Positions 49,042 to 58,194 of a stretch of 64,000 nt of DNA are shown one piece after another; the first letter of the stretch is position 1; every line of letters begins with the position of its first letter. The stretch spans positions 248,001 to 312,000 of the forward strand of contig OW818641.1 of NCBI GenBank assembly GCA_942492925.1, in the 5' to 3' direction. Position numbers and translations under genes: made by a program. The notes under the pieces are model-generated. The model saw only the letters and a list, made by a program, of their open reading frames with translations. It made no database searches and was not told the origin of the DNA. This DNA is from QZKY01 sp942492925. GTDB taxonomy: Bacteria; Pseudomonadota; Gammaproteobacteria; Burkholderiales; Burkholderiaceae_D.

Positions 49042-50127
49042 TCAGGCAATACAGGCCTTGAAAGCGTCGAGGAATTGCTGGTTTTCTTCCGGCGTGCTTA
49101 CGTTAACACGAAGGCAGTTCGTGAGCAATGCGTGCATTTTACCCACATTTCGAATCAAGACCTTGCGTGCCACCAGTTTTTCGAAAACCTGCTCGGCATT
49201 GGCCACGCGCAGCAACAGAAAATTGGCGCGCGACGGAAAGACTTCCACACCGGGCAAAGCCGCCAAGGCGACCGCCTGTTTTTCCCGTTCGCTGCGCAAC
49301 AGCGCCGCCTGTTCATCTAGCACATGCAGGTTTTCCAGCGCAAACTGCACGGCAGCATCCGTCAGCACGTTCACGTTGTAGGGCGGACGCACTTTCTCGA
49401 ACTGCTCCAGCAGCGTCGCAGATGCCGACATATAACCCAGCCGCACGCCCGCCAAGCCCAGCTTCGAGACGGTGCGCATCACCACCAGATTCGCGAATTC
49501 CGGCAGGCGCGACATGAAACTGGTTTGCGCAAACGGTTGATAGGCTTCGTCCACCACCACGATGCCGGTGTCGCCCACGGCACGCAAAATTTCGACAATG
49601 TCGTCTTCGGCGTACAGATTGCCGGTCGGGTTGTTCGGATACGCGAGATACACGATGGCGGGTTGGTGCTGCCGAATCGCGTCCAGCATCGCCGACCTAT
49701 CCAGTGAAAAATCCGGCTGGAGCGGCACGCCGACAAACGCCATCCCCGCGTACTGCGCGAACATCGCATACATCACGAAGGTCGGCACGGGTGCCATCAC
49801 TTTGGCGGGCGCACCCCGATCGCGCCGCGCGCAGGCCACAGTCAGCAAGGAAATCAGTTCATCGGAGCCGTTGCCCAGCATGACGTCGTAACCTTTCGGC
49901 ACGCCCATCTTTTCGCAGATAATTTTTTTCAGCGCGGGATATGACGGGATTGGGTAGCGGTTCAGTGCGACGTCACCGAGACGACGACCGAGTTCGCCCC
50001 GCAAGGCTTCCGGCAGGATGTACGGGTTTTCCATCGCATCCAGCTTCAGGAAACCTTCGGATGCGCCGACGTGGTACGCATTCAGCGCACGGATGTCGGG
50101 GCGGATGATGTTTTCGATTAATGACAT
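49042..50127 (-). CDS. hisC: Histidinol-phosphate aminotransferase
   Basis: HisC is a PLP enzyme of fold type I for step 7. The 361-residue protein shows DAMENPYILPEALRGELG, LGNGSDELISLL, YLAYPNNPTGNLY, VVVDEAYQPFA and the PLP-lysine motif TVSKLGLAGVRLGY. The ATG at 50127 (MSLIENIIRPDIRALNAYHV) is supported by family length; the longer open frame overlaps hisD. It starts 10 bases after hisD. Confidence 0.96.
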   Translation of the reverse strand: MSLIENIIRPDIRALNAYHVGASEGFLKLDAMENPYILPEALRGELGRRLGDVALNRYPIPSYPALKKIICEKMGVPKGYDVMLGNGSDELISLLTVACARRDRGAPAKVMAPVPTFVMYAMFAQYAGMAFVGVPLQPDFSLDRSAMLDAIRQHQPAIVYLAYPNNPTGNLYAEDDIVEILRAVGDTGIVVVDEAYQPFAQTSFMSRLPEFANLVVMRTVSKLGLAGVRLGYMSASATLLEQFEKVRPPYNVNVLTDAAVQFALENLHVLDEQAALLRSEREKQAVALAALPGVEVFPSRANFLLLRVANAEQVFEKLVARKVLIRNVGKMHALLTNCLRVNVSTPEENQQFLDAFKACIA

Positions 50128-50137
50128 TTCAACCTGC

Positions 50138-51451
50138 TCATTTAATTCTATATTGCGCGCTGCGGGCATGCGCCTGCAAGCCTTCGCCTTCGGCCAGTTC
50201 GGCCGCGACTTTGCCCAGCGTTTGCGCGCCGGCTTCGCTCGCAAAAATGATGCTGGAGCGTTTCTGGAAATCATACACACCCAGCGGCGACGAAAAGCGC
50301 GCGGTGCGCGAGGTTGGCAGCACGTGATTCGGGCCCGCGCAATAATCGCCGATGGACTCGGAGGAAAAGCGTCCGAGAAACATCGCACCTGCGTGACGCA
50401 CGCGATCCGCCCAACGCTGCGGCGTCTCGGCGGAAATTTCCAGGTGTTCCGGTGCGATCAAGTTCGCGATCTCGCACGCTTCTTCCATGTCGCGCACTTT
50501 CACGAAAGCGCCGCGATTCGTGAGCGAAGTGCGGATGATCGCTTGCCGCTGCATTTGCGGCAGCAACCGGTTGATGCTGAATTCGACCTGATCGAGATAA
50601 GCATTGTCTGGACAGACCAGAATCGACTGCGCCAATTCATCATGCTCGGCCTGCGAAAACAAATCCATCGCCACCCAATCCGGTTCGGTCGTGCCATCGC
50701 ACAGCACGAGAATTTCGGACGGTCCCGCAATCATGTCGATGCCGACCGTGCCGAACACGCGGCGCTTGGCCGCCGCCACATACGCATTGCCCGGACCGAC
50801 GATCTTGTCTACTTGCGGAATTGTCGCCGTGCCATATGCCAGCGCCCCAACAGCTTGCGCGCCGCCAATCGCAAACACGCGATCCACGCTGGCAATCGCT
50901 GCCGCCGCCAGCACGAGTTCATTCTTCACGCCGTCTGGTGTGGGCACCACCATGATGATTTGCGGCACACCCGCGACTTTCGCCGGAATCGCATTCATCA
51001 GCACCGATGACGGATACGCGGCTTTGCCGCCCGGCACGTAAATCCCCACGCGGTCGAGCGGCGTGATTTTCTGGCCGAGCATCGTGCCATCGGCTTCTTT
51101 GTACAGATAACCGTCACCGCCGCTTTCTTTGCGCTGACGCTCGTGATATGTGCGCACGCGATCCGCCGCCGTTTGCAATGCGGTGCGGCGCGCAGGCGGC
51201 AACGCGTTGAGCGCCGCATGACATTCTTCCCAGGAGATTTCCAGTGCGGCCACGCTCTCGGCTTGCATACGGTCGAAGCGGTTGGTGTACTCCAGCACCG
51301 CCGCATCGCCGCGCGATTTCACGTCGGCGAGAATAGTCGCGGCCGCGCGATCGATCGCTTCATCTTCACTCGCTTCAAACGCGAGCAAGACATCGAGTTG
51401 TTTTTTGAAGTCTGGATTCGTGGTATCCAGCTTGCGCATTGTAATCGTCAT
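50138..51451 (-). CDS. hisD: Histidinol dehydrogenase
   Basis: HisD carries out two NAD-dependent oxidations of histidinol to histidine. The 437-residue zinc enzyme has the signature IDMIAGPSEILVLCDG, the catalytic Glu-His pair in LIAPEHLEI and the zinc residues in SQAEHDELAQ. The start at 51451 (MTITMRKL) follows AAAGAGAC; the open frame to 51490 is not needed, and ATG 51439 is an alternative. It lies 10 bases after hisG. Confidence 0.97.
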   Translation of the reverse strand: MTITMRKLDTTNPDFKKQLDVLLAFEASEDEAIDRAAATILADVKSRGDAAVLEYTNRFDRMQAESVAALEISWEECHAALNALPPARRTALQTAADRVRTYHERQRKESGGDGYLYKEADGTMLGQKITPLDRVGIYVPGGKAAYPSSVLMNAIPAKVAGVPQIIMVVPTPDGVKNELVLAAAAIASVDRVFAIGGAQAVGALAYGTATIPQVDKIVGPGNAYVAAAKRRVFGTVGIDMIAGPSEILVLCDGTTEPDWVAMDLFSQAEHDELAQSILVCPDNAYLDQVEFSINRLLPQMQRQAIIRTSLTNRGAFVKVRDMEEACEIANLIAPEHLEISAETPQRWADRVRHAGAMFLGRFSSESIGDYCAGPNHVLPTSRTARFSSPLGVYDFQKRSSIIFASEAGAQTLGKVAAELAEGEGLQAHARSAQYRIK

Positions 51452-51461
51452 GTTTGTCTCT

Positions 51462-52121
51462 TTATTCGGATGCCACCTTGCTGAAGGCATCCAGAATCGG
51501 TTGCAACAGCTCGCGCTTGAGTTTCAGCGCAGCCTGGTTCACGACCAAGCGCGAGGAAATGTCGGCGATGTGTTCAACTTCCACCAAATCGTTCGCCTTC
51601 AAAGTGTTGCCCGTGCTAACCAGATCCACAATCGCTTCGGACAAGCCGACCAGCGGCGCGAGTTCGATCGACCCATACAACTTAATCAAATCGACGTGCA
51701 CACCTTTGGAGGCAAAGTGTTCGCGTGCCGCCTGCACGTATTTGGTCGCGATACGCAGCCGCGCGCCTTTGCGCACCGCATTCTTGTAGTCATACCCTTT
51801 CGGCGCCGCCACCGCCAGATGGCATTTCGCGATGTTCAGATCGATCGGTTGATACAGCCCTGCACCGCCATGCTCTTGCAACACATCTTTGCCCGCGATG
51901 CCGAAGTCTGCCGCACCGTATTGCACATACGTCGGCACATCCGATGCACGGACGATGATGACTCTCACCTTCGGATTTTGCGTCGGGAAAATCAGCTTGC
52001 GCGAGGTTTCCGGATCTTCGCTCAAAGTAATCCCGGCGGCCTGCAGCAGCGGCGCCGTTTCTTCCAAAATGCGTCCCTTGGAGAGCGCCAAAATCAATTC
52101 GTTGTTGTTTGCTTTCTGCAT
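51462..52121 (-). CDS. hisG: ATP phosphoribosyltransferase, short form
   Basis: HisG catalyses the first committed step of histidine synthesis. At 219 residues it is the short form (HisG-S), lacking the C-terminal ACT-like regulatory domain; such enzymes need HisZ as partner for activity and feedback control, and hisZ is not in this window. Visible motifs are LALSKGRILEETAPLL, GAADFGIAGKDVL and the PRPP loop EAIVDLVSTGNTLKANDLVE. It follows murA by 15 bases. Confidence 0.95.
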   Translation of the reverse strand: MQKANNNELILALSKGRILEETAPLLQAAGITLSEDPETSRKLIFPTQNPKVRVIIVRASDVPTYVQYGAADFGIAGKDVLQEHGGAGLYQPIDLNIAKCHLAVAAPKGYDYKNAVRKGARLRIATKYVQAAREHFASKGVHVDLIKLYGSIELAPLVGLSEAIVDLVSTGNTLKANDLVEVEHIADISSRLVVNQAALKLKRELLQPILDAFSKVASE

Positions 52122-52136
52122 GGTCGTTCTTCTCGT

Positions 52137-53387
52137 TTATTTCACCCGCTTGATGTCGGCGCCCACCGCCGCCAGTTTCATTTCCATCCGGTCATAGCCA
52201 CGATCCAGATGGTACACCCGATCCACCAGTGTTTCACCGTGCGCAGCCAACCCCGCAATCACGAGCGAGGCAGATGCGCGCAAGTCGGTGGCCATGACCG
52301 GTGCGCCGCGCAGCTTGTCGACGCCTTTGACAAAGGCCGTGTTACCTTCCGTCTTGATCATCGCGCCTAGGCGATTCAACTCTTGCACGTGCATGAAACG
52401 GTTTTCAAAAATCGTTTCCGTGATATGACTGGATTCACCTGCCACGCAATTAACGGCCATGAACTGCGCCTGCATGTCCGTCGGAAAACCCGGATATTCC
52501 GTCGTGCGGAAATTCACGCCTTTGGGCCGCGCATTCATTTGGATGCGAATCGTGTCGGCGCCCTTCGTCACCACCGCGCCCGTTTCGCGCAGTTTGTCGA
52601 CGACTGCGTCGAGGGTGTCGCAGCGCGTGTGCGTGAGCGTCACATCCCCGCCCGTCGCCGCCACGGCGCACAGGAAAGTGCCCGTTTCAATGCGATCCGG
52701 AATCACGCTGTGAGAGGCGCCATGCAGTTTGTCCACGCCCTGGACCACCAGCCGATCCGTGCCAATGCCGTCGATCTTCGCACCCATCTTCACGAGCAGG
52801 TTGGCGAGATCGGTGACCTCCGGTTCGCGCGCCGCATTTTCCAGCACGGTTTGCCCGTCGGCCAGCACCGCCGCCATCAGCAGATTTTCGGTGCCGGTCA
52901 CGGTAATCATGTCGGTCACAATGCGCGTGCCTTTGAGCCGCTTGGCCTTGGCGTGGATGTAGCCCGCTTCGATGGTGATTTCGGCCCCCATCGCCTCCAG
53001 ACCCTTGATGTGTTGCTCAACCGGACGCGAACCAATCGCGCACCCACCCGGCAGCGACACCCGCGCTTCGCCAAACCGCGCGACCAGCGGTCCCAGTACC
53101 AGAATCGAGGCGCGCATGGTTTTGACCATGTCGTAGGGTGCGTCGCAATGATTGATGGCCTTCCCGTTAAGGACGACCTGTTCACCGGATTGCTCGACGG
53201 TCAACCCCATCTGACGCAAGAGGCGCAGCATGGTGGAGACGTCATGCAGCCGTGGCACATTCTGCAATTCAACGCTATCGCCCGTCAGCAGACCGGCGCA
53301 CAGGATGGGGAGCGCGGCATTCTTGGCGCCGGCAATCGGAATTTCCCCATTGAGGCGGTTACCGCCAGAAATAATCAATTTGTCCAT
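52137..53387 (-). CDS. murA: UDP-N-acetylglucosamine 1-carboxyvinyltransferase
   Basis: MurA commits UDP-GlcNAc to peptidoglycan synthesis and is the fosfomycin target. The 416-residue protein has Lys22 in IAGAKNAALPIL, the fosfomycin-reactive Cys in VSLPGGCAIGSRPVEQHIKG and the Asp/Glu pair in GFPTDMQAQFMA. Gene length is typical. In Escherichia coli and many Burkholderiales a bolA-type gene (ibaG) lies directly upstream; here the 110-base gap to the ABC permease has none. The window's AmgK-MurU route can supply UDP-MurNAc independently of MurA. Confidence 0.96.
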   Translation of the reverse strand: MDKLIISGGNRLNGEIPIAGAKNAALPILCAGLLTGDSVELQNVPRLHDVSTMLRLLRQMGLTVEQSGEQVVLNGKAINHCDAPYDMVKTMRASILVLGPLVARFGEARVSLPGGCAIGSRPVEQHIKGLEAMGAEITIEAGYIHAKAKRLKGTRIVTDMITVTGTENLLMAAVLADGQTVLENAAREPEVTDLANLLVKMGAKIDGIGTDRLVVQGVDKLHGASHSVIPDRIETGTFLCAVAATGGDVTLTHTRCDTLDAVVDKLRETGAVVTKGADTIRIQMNARPKGVNFRTTEYPGFPTDMQAQFMAVNCVAGESSHITETIFENRFMHVQELNRLGAMIKTEGNTAFVKGVDKLRGAPVMATDLRASASLVIAGLAAHGETLVDRVYHLDRGYDRMEMKLAAVGADIKRVK

Positions 53388-53497
53388 GTTTCTCTACAAC
53401 TTTTGCCTCAAAAACCGCCCTGCGGCGGAAAACCTTCATTATCCTTCATTTGTCATTGTTTCTGGCACCCGGATTCTTGGTACTCGCCCGCTCAGCA

Positions 53498-54259
53498 CTA
53501 ATGTCGTAGTTTGTACCCCCGCTGGAGCAGCCGAACGGCAATCCCTGCCAGGAACAGGAAAAACACGCCGGACACTCCCAGGCTGACGACGGGGGGATTG
53601 TCCGATTGCCCAAAAAATCCATACCGAAAGCCGTCAACGAGATAAAAAAACGGGTTGGCGTGCGAGACGTTTTGCCAGAACGCCGGCAAGGAGCGAATCG
53701 TATAAAACACCCCGGACAGGAAAGTCGCCGGCATGATCAGGAAATTCTGGAAGGTCGCCAATTGATCGTATTTTTCCGCCCAGATGCCAGCAATCAGGCC
53801 CATTGTGCCCAGAACCGCCGCACCCAGCACACCGAAAATCACGATCCACCACGGTGCAGCACAGGACAAGGGCGCAAACCAGACAGTCACGGCAAATACC
53901 CCGGCACCGACGACAGCCCCGCGCACAATCGCCGCCAGCAGATACGCCCAGAAGGTTTCCCAATGTGAAATTGGCGAGAGCAGCAAAAACACCAGGCTGC
54001 CATTCATCTTCGACTGAATCATCGAGGACGACGTGTTCGCAAACGCGTTTTGCAGCACGCTCATCATCACCAGCCCCGGAATGAGGAAGGTCGTGTAACT
54101 GACGCCGGGAAAAGCTTGCGCGTGCGTTTCCAGCGCGTGACCAAAAACGAGCAGATACAGCAACGCGGTCAGCACCGGGGCGGCAACTGTCTGCCCCGCC
54201 ACCTTCACAAAACGCAGCACTTCTTTGTACAACAGCGTGCGAAACCCCGTGCGCATCAT
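53498..54259 (-). CDS. ABC-2 type exporter permease (YadH-like)
   Basis: This 253-residue permease has six predicted helices, including VLTALLYLLVFGHALE, FLIPGLVMMSVLQNAF and the re-entrant SPISHWETFWAYLLAAIVRG segment, and belongs to the ABC2_membrane family. The ATG at 54259 overlaps the stop of the ATPase gene (ATGA); the two form one exporter. Substrate is unknown; in this context between mla and murA an envelope-related substrate is plausible but not shown. Confidence 0.9.
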   Translation of the reverse strand: MMRTGFRTLLYKEVLRFVKVAGQTVAAPVLTALLYLLVFGHALETHAQAFPGVSYTTFLIPGLVMMSVLQNAFANTSSSMIQSKMNGSLVFLLLSPISHWETFWAYLLAAIVRGAVVGAGVFAVTVWFAPLSCAAPWWIVIFGVLGAAVLGTMGLIAGIWAEKYDQLATFQNFLIMPATFLSGVFYTIRSLPAFWQNVSHANPFFYLVDGFRYGFFGQSDNPPVVSLGVSGVFFLFLAGIAVRLLQRGYKLRH

Positions 54260-54996
54260 GCTGTCTGTCCTTCCCCAACTTGCTGTTGCATCACGCGCAA
54301 AAAAACTTCCTCAAGCTGTGAGGCGCCATAACGCCTGATCAAGTCGGCTGTCGTATCCAGTGCAAGAATTTTGCCCGTCTTCATCAATGCAATGCGGTGA
54401 CAGTGCGTCTCCGCTTCTTCGAGATAATGCGTCGTCAGCACAATCGTGTGACCTTCGCGATTCAGTCGCCCGATGAATTGCCACAAGGCTTGCCGCAATT
54501 CGACATCCACGCCGGCCGTCGGCTCGTCGAGCACGATCACCGGCGGTTTGTGCACCAGCGCCTGCGCCACCAGCACGCGTCGCTTCATGCCGCCGGAGAG
54601 CGTGCGCATGTTGGCATCCGCCTTAGTAGTCAGGTCGAGGTTGGCCATTACCTCGTCGATCCAGTCGTCATTCTTCTTGAGGCCGAAATAGCCCGATTGC
54701 AGGCGCAGCGTTTCGCGCACCGTGAAAAAGGGATCGAAGGCCATCTCTTGCGGCACCACACCGAGCAATCTGCGCGCGGTGCGGTAATCGCGCACCACGT
54801 CGTGACCGAGAATGCTGACGCTGCCGCTGTCCGCTTTCGCCAATCCCGCCATGATCGAAATCAGCGTGGTTTTCCCTGCGCCGTTGGGGCCCAGCAAACC
54901 GAAGCATTCGCCTTCTTCAATCGACAACGACACGCCATCCAGCGCTTTGACCGACTGGTATCGCTTCTCAAGCTGGGTGACTTGTATGGCTGTCAT
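54256..54996 (-). CDS. ABC exporter ATP-binding protein (YadG-like)
   Basis: This 246-residue ATPase has Walker A LLGPNGAGKTTLISI, the signature LSGGMKRRVLVAQAL, Walker B PPVIVLDEPTAGVD and the H-loop VLTTHYLEEAETHC. The start at 54996 (MTAIQVTQLEKRY) is the family N-terminus; 14 upstream residues in the open frame are rejected. It pairs with the adjoining YadH-like permease by a 4-base overlap. Confidence 0.92.
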   Translation of the reverse strand: MTAIQVTQLEKRYQSVKALDGVSLSIEEGECFGLLGPNGAGKTTLISIMAGLAKADSGSVSILGHDVVRDYRTARRLLGVVPQEMAFDPFFTVRETLRLQSGYFGLKKNDDWIDEVMANLDLTTKADANMRTLSGGMKRRVLVAQALVHKPPVIVLDEPTAGVDVELRQALWQFIGRLNREGHTIVLTTHYLEEAETHCHRIALMKTGKILALDTTADLIRRYGASQLEEVFLRVMQQQVGEGQTA

Positions 54997-55081
54997 GCTG
55001 GGAAAAGAATCTGGCGCGGCTTTTTCTGACGCGCACAAAAAAGGCCTTAACGAATTTCGTGAGTCTGGCGTGCTCAGAAAA

Positions 55082-55381
55082 TCAATGTCGCGTGTCGTCT
55101 GCAGCCTGCGCCGAATCCGTCACGAAATGAAGCAGTTCGGCAACACCGTACAGCTTGGCCAGACTGCGCAAGGTCGCGGAAGCGTTGTGAAAGGCGAGGG
55201 TCGTGCCCCGTGCCAACGCCGCCCGCTGCCACGCCAGCAAGATGGCAACCGCAGCGGAATCTGTCACGGTGATCAACGCCAAATTGATCTGACTCGTGCC
55301 GGATTCAATAGCATACAAGCCCTCCGCCAGCGCGTTTTTCGCGCCTGTCATGGTCAGCGGAGTGCAGGGTTGGTACATCAT
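55082..55381 (-). CDS. mlaB: STAS-domain protein MlaB
   Basis: MlaB is the small STAS subunit of the MlaFEDB lipid transporter in the inner membrane and is needed for stable assembly with MlaF. The 99-residue protein has the STAS strand-helix pattern with TDSAAVAILLAWQRAAL, in which the DSA motif carries the conserved Ser, and LYGVAELLHFV near the end. The ATG at 55381 overlaps the mlaC stop by four bases. Confidence 0.85.
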   Translation of the reverse strand: MMYQPCTPLTMTGAKNALAEGLYAIESGTSQINLALITVTDSAAVAILLAWQRAALARGTTLAFHNASATLRSLAKLYGVAELLHFVTDSAQAADDTRH

Positions 55382-56037
55382 TTGCGCGGCGCTTTGCTTC
55401 TAGCCAGTGACTGGTTCTTGCTCTTCAGGACTTTAATCAGGCCGTCAATGCCAGACTTGTTGATTTCCGTGTTGAACGTGCCCTTGTAGGTTTGAATCAG
55501 CCAGGCGCCCAACACGTTGATGTCGTAAATCTTCCAGCCGCTGGCCTGTTTTTGCAAACGGTAATTCAGTTCAATCGGCTCGCGTCCACCGGACTGGATC
55601 ACTTTCGAAAACACCACCACATCGGTAGCTGCGGGATCAGCGCGGAAGGGGCGGAACTGCAAGTGCTGATCCTGGATTTGCGCAATCGCACCGGAGTAAG
55701 TGTGGATCAACAGCTCACGGTATTCATGCATGAGTTGCTCTTTTTGCTGTGGCGTCGCTTTCCGCCAGTGTTGCCCCACAGACAAGGCCGTGGTGCGGTT
55801 GAAATCCACGTACGGCATGATCCTAGATTCCACCAAGGAGCGGATTTGTTTGATGTCCCCATTCTGCACACGCTTGTCCACTTTTGCCGACGCCAGCACG
55901 TCGCTGCTGATGCGCTTGACCAGTACATCGGGCGCCTCCATCGCTCCACCTTCTTGCGCGGCCACATGGCTCGTGGCCAAAAGACTGGCTACTGAAAAGA
56001 CGGTGATGAGAATTTTTTTCAAGGTTTTCATATTCAT
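55378..56037 (-). CDS. mlaC: Periplasmic phospholipid-binding protein MlaC
   Basis: MlaC shuttles phospholipids between the outer-membrane MlaA and the inner-membrane MlaFEDB. The 219-residue protein has a signal peptide (ILITVFSVASLLATSHVAA) and the MlaC (Ttg2D) domain: IMPYVDFNRTTALSVGQHW, LLIHTYSGAIAQIQDQ and WKIYDINVLGAWLIQTYKG. It overlaps mlaB by four bases and follows mlaA after six. Confidence 0.94.
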   Translation of the reverse strand: MNMKTLKKILITVFSVASLLATSHVAAQEGGAMEAPDVLVKRISSDVLASAKVDKRVQNGDIKQIRSLVESRIMPYVDFNRTTALSVGQHWRKATPQQKEQLMHEYRELLIHTYSGAIAQIQDQHLQFRPFRADPAATDVVVFSKVIQSGGREPIELNYRLQKQASGWKIYDINVLGAWLIQTYKGTFNTEINKSGIDGLIKVLKSKNQSLARSKAPRK

Positions 56038-56043
56038 TGCTCT

Positions 56044-56847
56044 TTAGGGATTTCCAGTTTTTCCGTTCGGTGTACTTTGTCCGGTCGAGGAGGCAGGCGT
56101 TTCTTTGGGCGCCTCGTCACTTGACTCTTCTTCATATTGCGGCAAATCGGCTGTCGTACCGTTATCGTTGATCAAGCTCTGTCGCCGCTGCAAATAGGCG
56201 TCCCGCATAAATTGATACCGATCCAGCGCGGCGCCTTTCACCAGTTTTTCTGCATCGAGCAAAGTTGCCCGTTTGTGTATCACGCGCACCGCGATGCCAG
56301 CGTTCCTGTAACGGACTGGGTACACCTGTCCCCACGGGTCGGTGTAAAGATCCAGCGGCAACGCTACCGTATCACGCGCAGTTGAGGGTCCAAAAAACGG
56401 CAGCACGATGTACGGCCCCGATCCAACGCCCCACTTGCCCAAGGTTTGGCCAAAGTCTTCGTTATGCTTGGGGATACCCGCCTCAGACGCAATATCAAAA
56501 ACACCAAAAACCCCGAGCGTGCTGTTGATCATCACACGCGCAAAATCGTTGGCGCCATCCCCTCCCTTGCCCTGCATCAGATTGTTCGCGCCAATCCAGA
56601 CGTCGGAAATGTTGCCGAAGAAGTTGCCAATGCCCGCTTGAACAAAAGAGGGCGTCACTTTCTTGTAGACCTTCGCCACGGGCTTCAGGGCAACCTTATC
56701 CACCTTTTCATTGAAGGTGAACATCGCCCGGTTGTAGCCCTCGTATGGGTCTTCCGGGTTATTGCTCGTGGATGCGCACCCCGAAAAAAGAAGCGTGATC
56801 AGAAGCAGTGCTGCGATTTTCCCGAGGGAAGAGACGCCGGAATTCAT
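56044..56847 (-). CDS. mlaA: Outer-membrane lipoprotein MlaA (VacJ)
   Basis: MlaA removes mislocalised phospholipids from the outer leaflet. The 267-residue lipoprotein has lipobox FSGC (Cys24), then DPYEGYNRAMFTFNEKVDK, FFGNISDVWIGANNLMQGK, the ridge residues in EDFGQTLGKWGVGSGPYIVL and the conserved GPSTARDTV. A low-complexity Glu/Ser/Pro tail follows from about 225. Its ATG overlaps the mlaD stop. In Escherichia coli mlaA lies elsewhere; here it is inside the operon, as in many betaproteobacteria. Confidence 0.95.
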   Translation of the reverse strand: MNSGVSSLGKIAALLLITLLFSGCASTSNNPEDPYEGYNRAMFTFNEKVDKVALKPVAKVYKKVTPSFVQAGIGNFFGNISDVWIGANNLMQGKGGDGANDFARVMINSTLGVFGVFDIASEAGIPKHNEDFGQTLGKWGVGSGPYIVLPFFGPSTARDTVALPLDLYTDPWGQVYPVRYRNAGIAVRVIHKRATLLDAEKLVKGAALDRYQFMRDAYLQRRQSLINDNGTTADLPQYEEESSDEAPKETPASSTGQSTPNGKTGNP

Positions 56848-57314
56848 TTGTCGCTCTTCCCTTCTGCCGCTTTGTTATACAAGAATTGGCTGATCAGGTT
56901 CTCCAGAACAATCGCCGATTGCGTCATGTTGATCTTGTCGCCCGACGCCAGCATGTCGGTATCGCCACCGGCTTCCAGACCGATATATTGTTCGCCCAAC
57001 AGCCCGGAAGTCAGAATCTTGATGCTGCTGTCTTTGGGAAACTTGTAACGTTCCTCCAGATTCAGCGTCACGATCGCCTGGTATCCCTTGTCGTCGAACT
57101 TGATGTCGCCGACCCGCCCCACAACGACCCCCGCACTCTTCACCGGTGCGCGCGGCTTCAGGCCGCCGATATTGTCAAAACGCGACTCGACGGCATAGGT
57201 TTTTTCGTAGGAAATCGCGCTCATGTTGCCTGCCTTCAGCGCAAGGAACAGCAGCGCCAATGCGCCTAAAAGCACAAATAACCCGACCCAGATATCCAGT
57301 GATTTACGTTGCAT
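56844..57314 (-). CDS. mlaD: MCE-domain protein MlaD
   Basis: MlaD is the hexameric MCE ring of the inner-membrane lipid transporter. The 156-residue protein has one N-terminal helix (IWVGLFVLLGALALLFLAL) and the MCE domain (about 38-116, with FDNIGGLKPRAPVKSAGVVVG and ILTSGLLGEQYIGLEAGG). Typical length. It overlaps mlaA and is separated from mlaE by 100 bases. Confidence 0.95.
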   Translation of the reverse strand: MQRKSLDIWVGLFVLLGALALLFLALKAGNMSAISYEKTYAVESRFDNIGGLKPRAPVKSAGVVVGRVGDIKFDDKGYQAIVTLNLEERYKFPKDSSIKILTSGLLGEQYIGLEAGGDTDMLASGDKINMTQSAIVLENLISQFLYNKAAEGKSDK

Positions 57315-57414
57315 GATTGCTGCCTTTATACGGACACCACGAACCCCATTCCAAGCATCGGCAAAACCTTGATTTTACACTGCCTCGTATGGCGTTGATG
57401 TAATGGTTGGCCCC

Positions 57415-58194
57415 TTATTTGTTGAACATGAATGCCGTGAGGATGAAATCCAGCCACAGCACGATCAAAGACGAAATGACGACGGTACGCGTGGTCGCGC
57501 GCGCCACGCCTTCGGGCGTCGGGTCCGCTTCATAGCCCTGGAACAAGGCAATGTACGTCACGGCAAAACCAAATACGATGCTCTTGAGCACGCCATTAGC
57601 GATATCTTCCCAAAGATCGACGCCCGCCTGCATTTGCGACCAGAAAGCCCCCTCGTCCACACCAATCAATTGCACTCCCACGATATAGCCGCCCACCACA
57701 CCCACTGCGCTAAAAATCGCGGCCAGCACCGGCATGGCAATCACACCAGCCCAGAAACGCGGGGCGAGCACGCGTTCCAGCGGGTTCACGGCCATCATTT
57801 CCATCGCGGCCAATTGTTCGCCCGCTTTCATCAAACCGATTTCGGCCGTCAACGACGTCCCGGCGCGCCCCGCGAACAGCAAGGCGGTGACCACCGGCCC
57901 CAACTCGCGCACCAGCGACAGCGCCACCATCACGCCCAGCGCCTGTTCCGATCCATACCGGTTGAGAATGTTATAGCCTTGCAAGCCCAGCACAAAGCCG
58001 ACAAACAAGCCGGAGACCGCGATGATCACCAGCGAATAATTGCCGATGAAGTGAACCTGGTCCGTGACCAGGCGAAAACGTTTCACAAGACTACCGGACA
58101 GGCGCACCATTTCGACAAACACGCGCGCGCAATAGCCCAGACCAGCGAGCCTCTTGCGCACCCCGCCGCCGATTTTGGCCAGCCAGTTCATCAT
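57415..58194 (-). CDS. mlaE: Lipid ABC transporter permease MlaE
   Basis: MlaE is the transmembrane subunit of the phospholipid transporter. The 259-residue protein has five or six hydrophobic helices and the conserved EIGLMKAGEQLAAMEMMAVN coupling segment near residue 130-150, with VLAPRFWAGVIAMPVLAAIF after it. It overlaps mlaF by four bases (ATGA). Confidence 0.95.
   Translation of the reverse strand: MMNWLAKIGGGVRKRLAGLGYCARVFVEMVRLSGSLVKRFRLVTDQVHFIGNYSLVIIAVSGLFVGFVLGLQGYNILNRYGSEQALGVMVALSLVRELGPVVTALLFAGRAGTSLTAEIGLMKAGEQLAAMEMMAVNPLERVLAPRFWAGVIAMPVLAAIFSAVGVVGGYIVGVQLIGVDEGAFWSQMQAGVDLWEDIANGVLKSIVFGFAVTYIALFQGYEADPTPEGVARATTRTVVISSLIVLWLDFILTAFMFNK

Noticed and set aside
52383..53501. 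A 372-codon open frame opposite murA
   Set aside because: Antisense shadow of murA, His/Arg-rich and without recognisable features.
53446..53637. Short minus-strand frame as a candidate ibaG/bolA gene
   Set aside because: Its translation has no BolA-like helix or FxGKxxxxRHRxV-type signature, and most of it overlaps the ABC permease.
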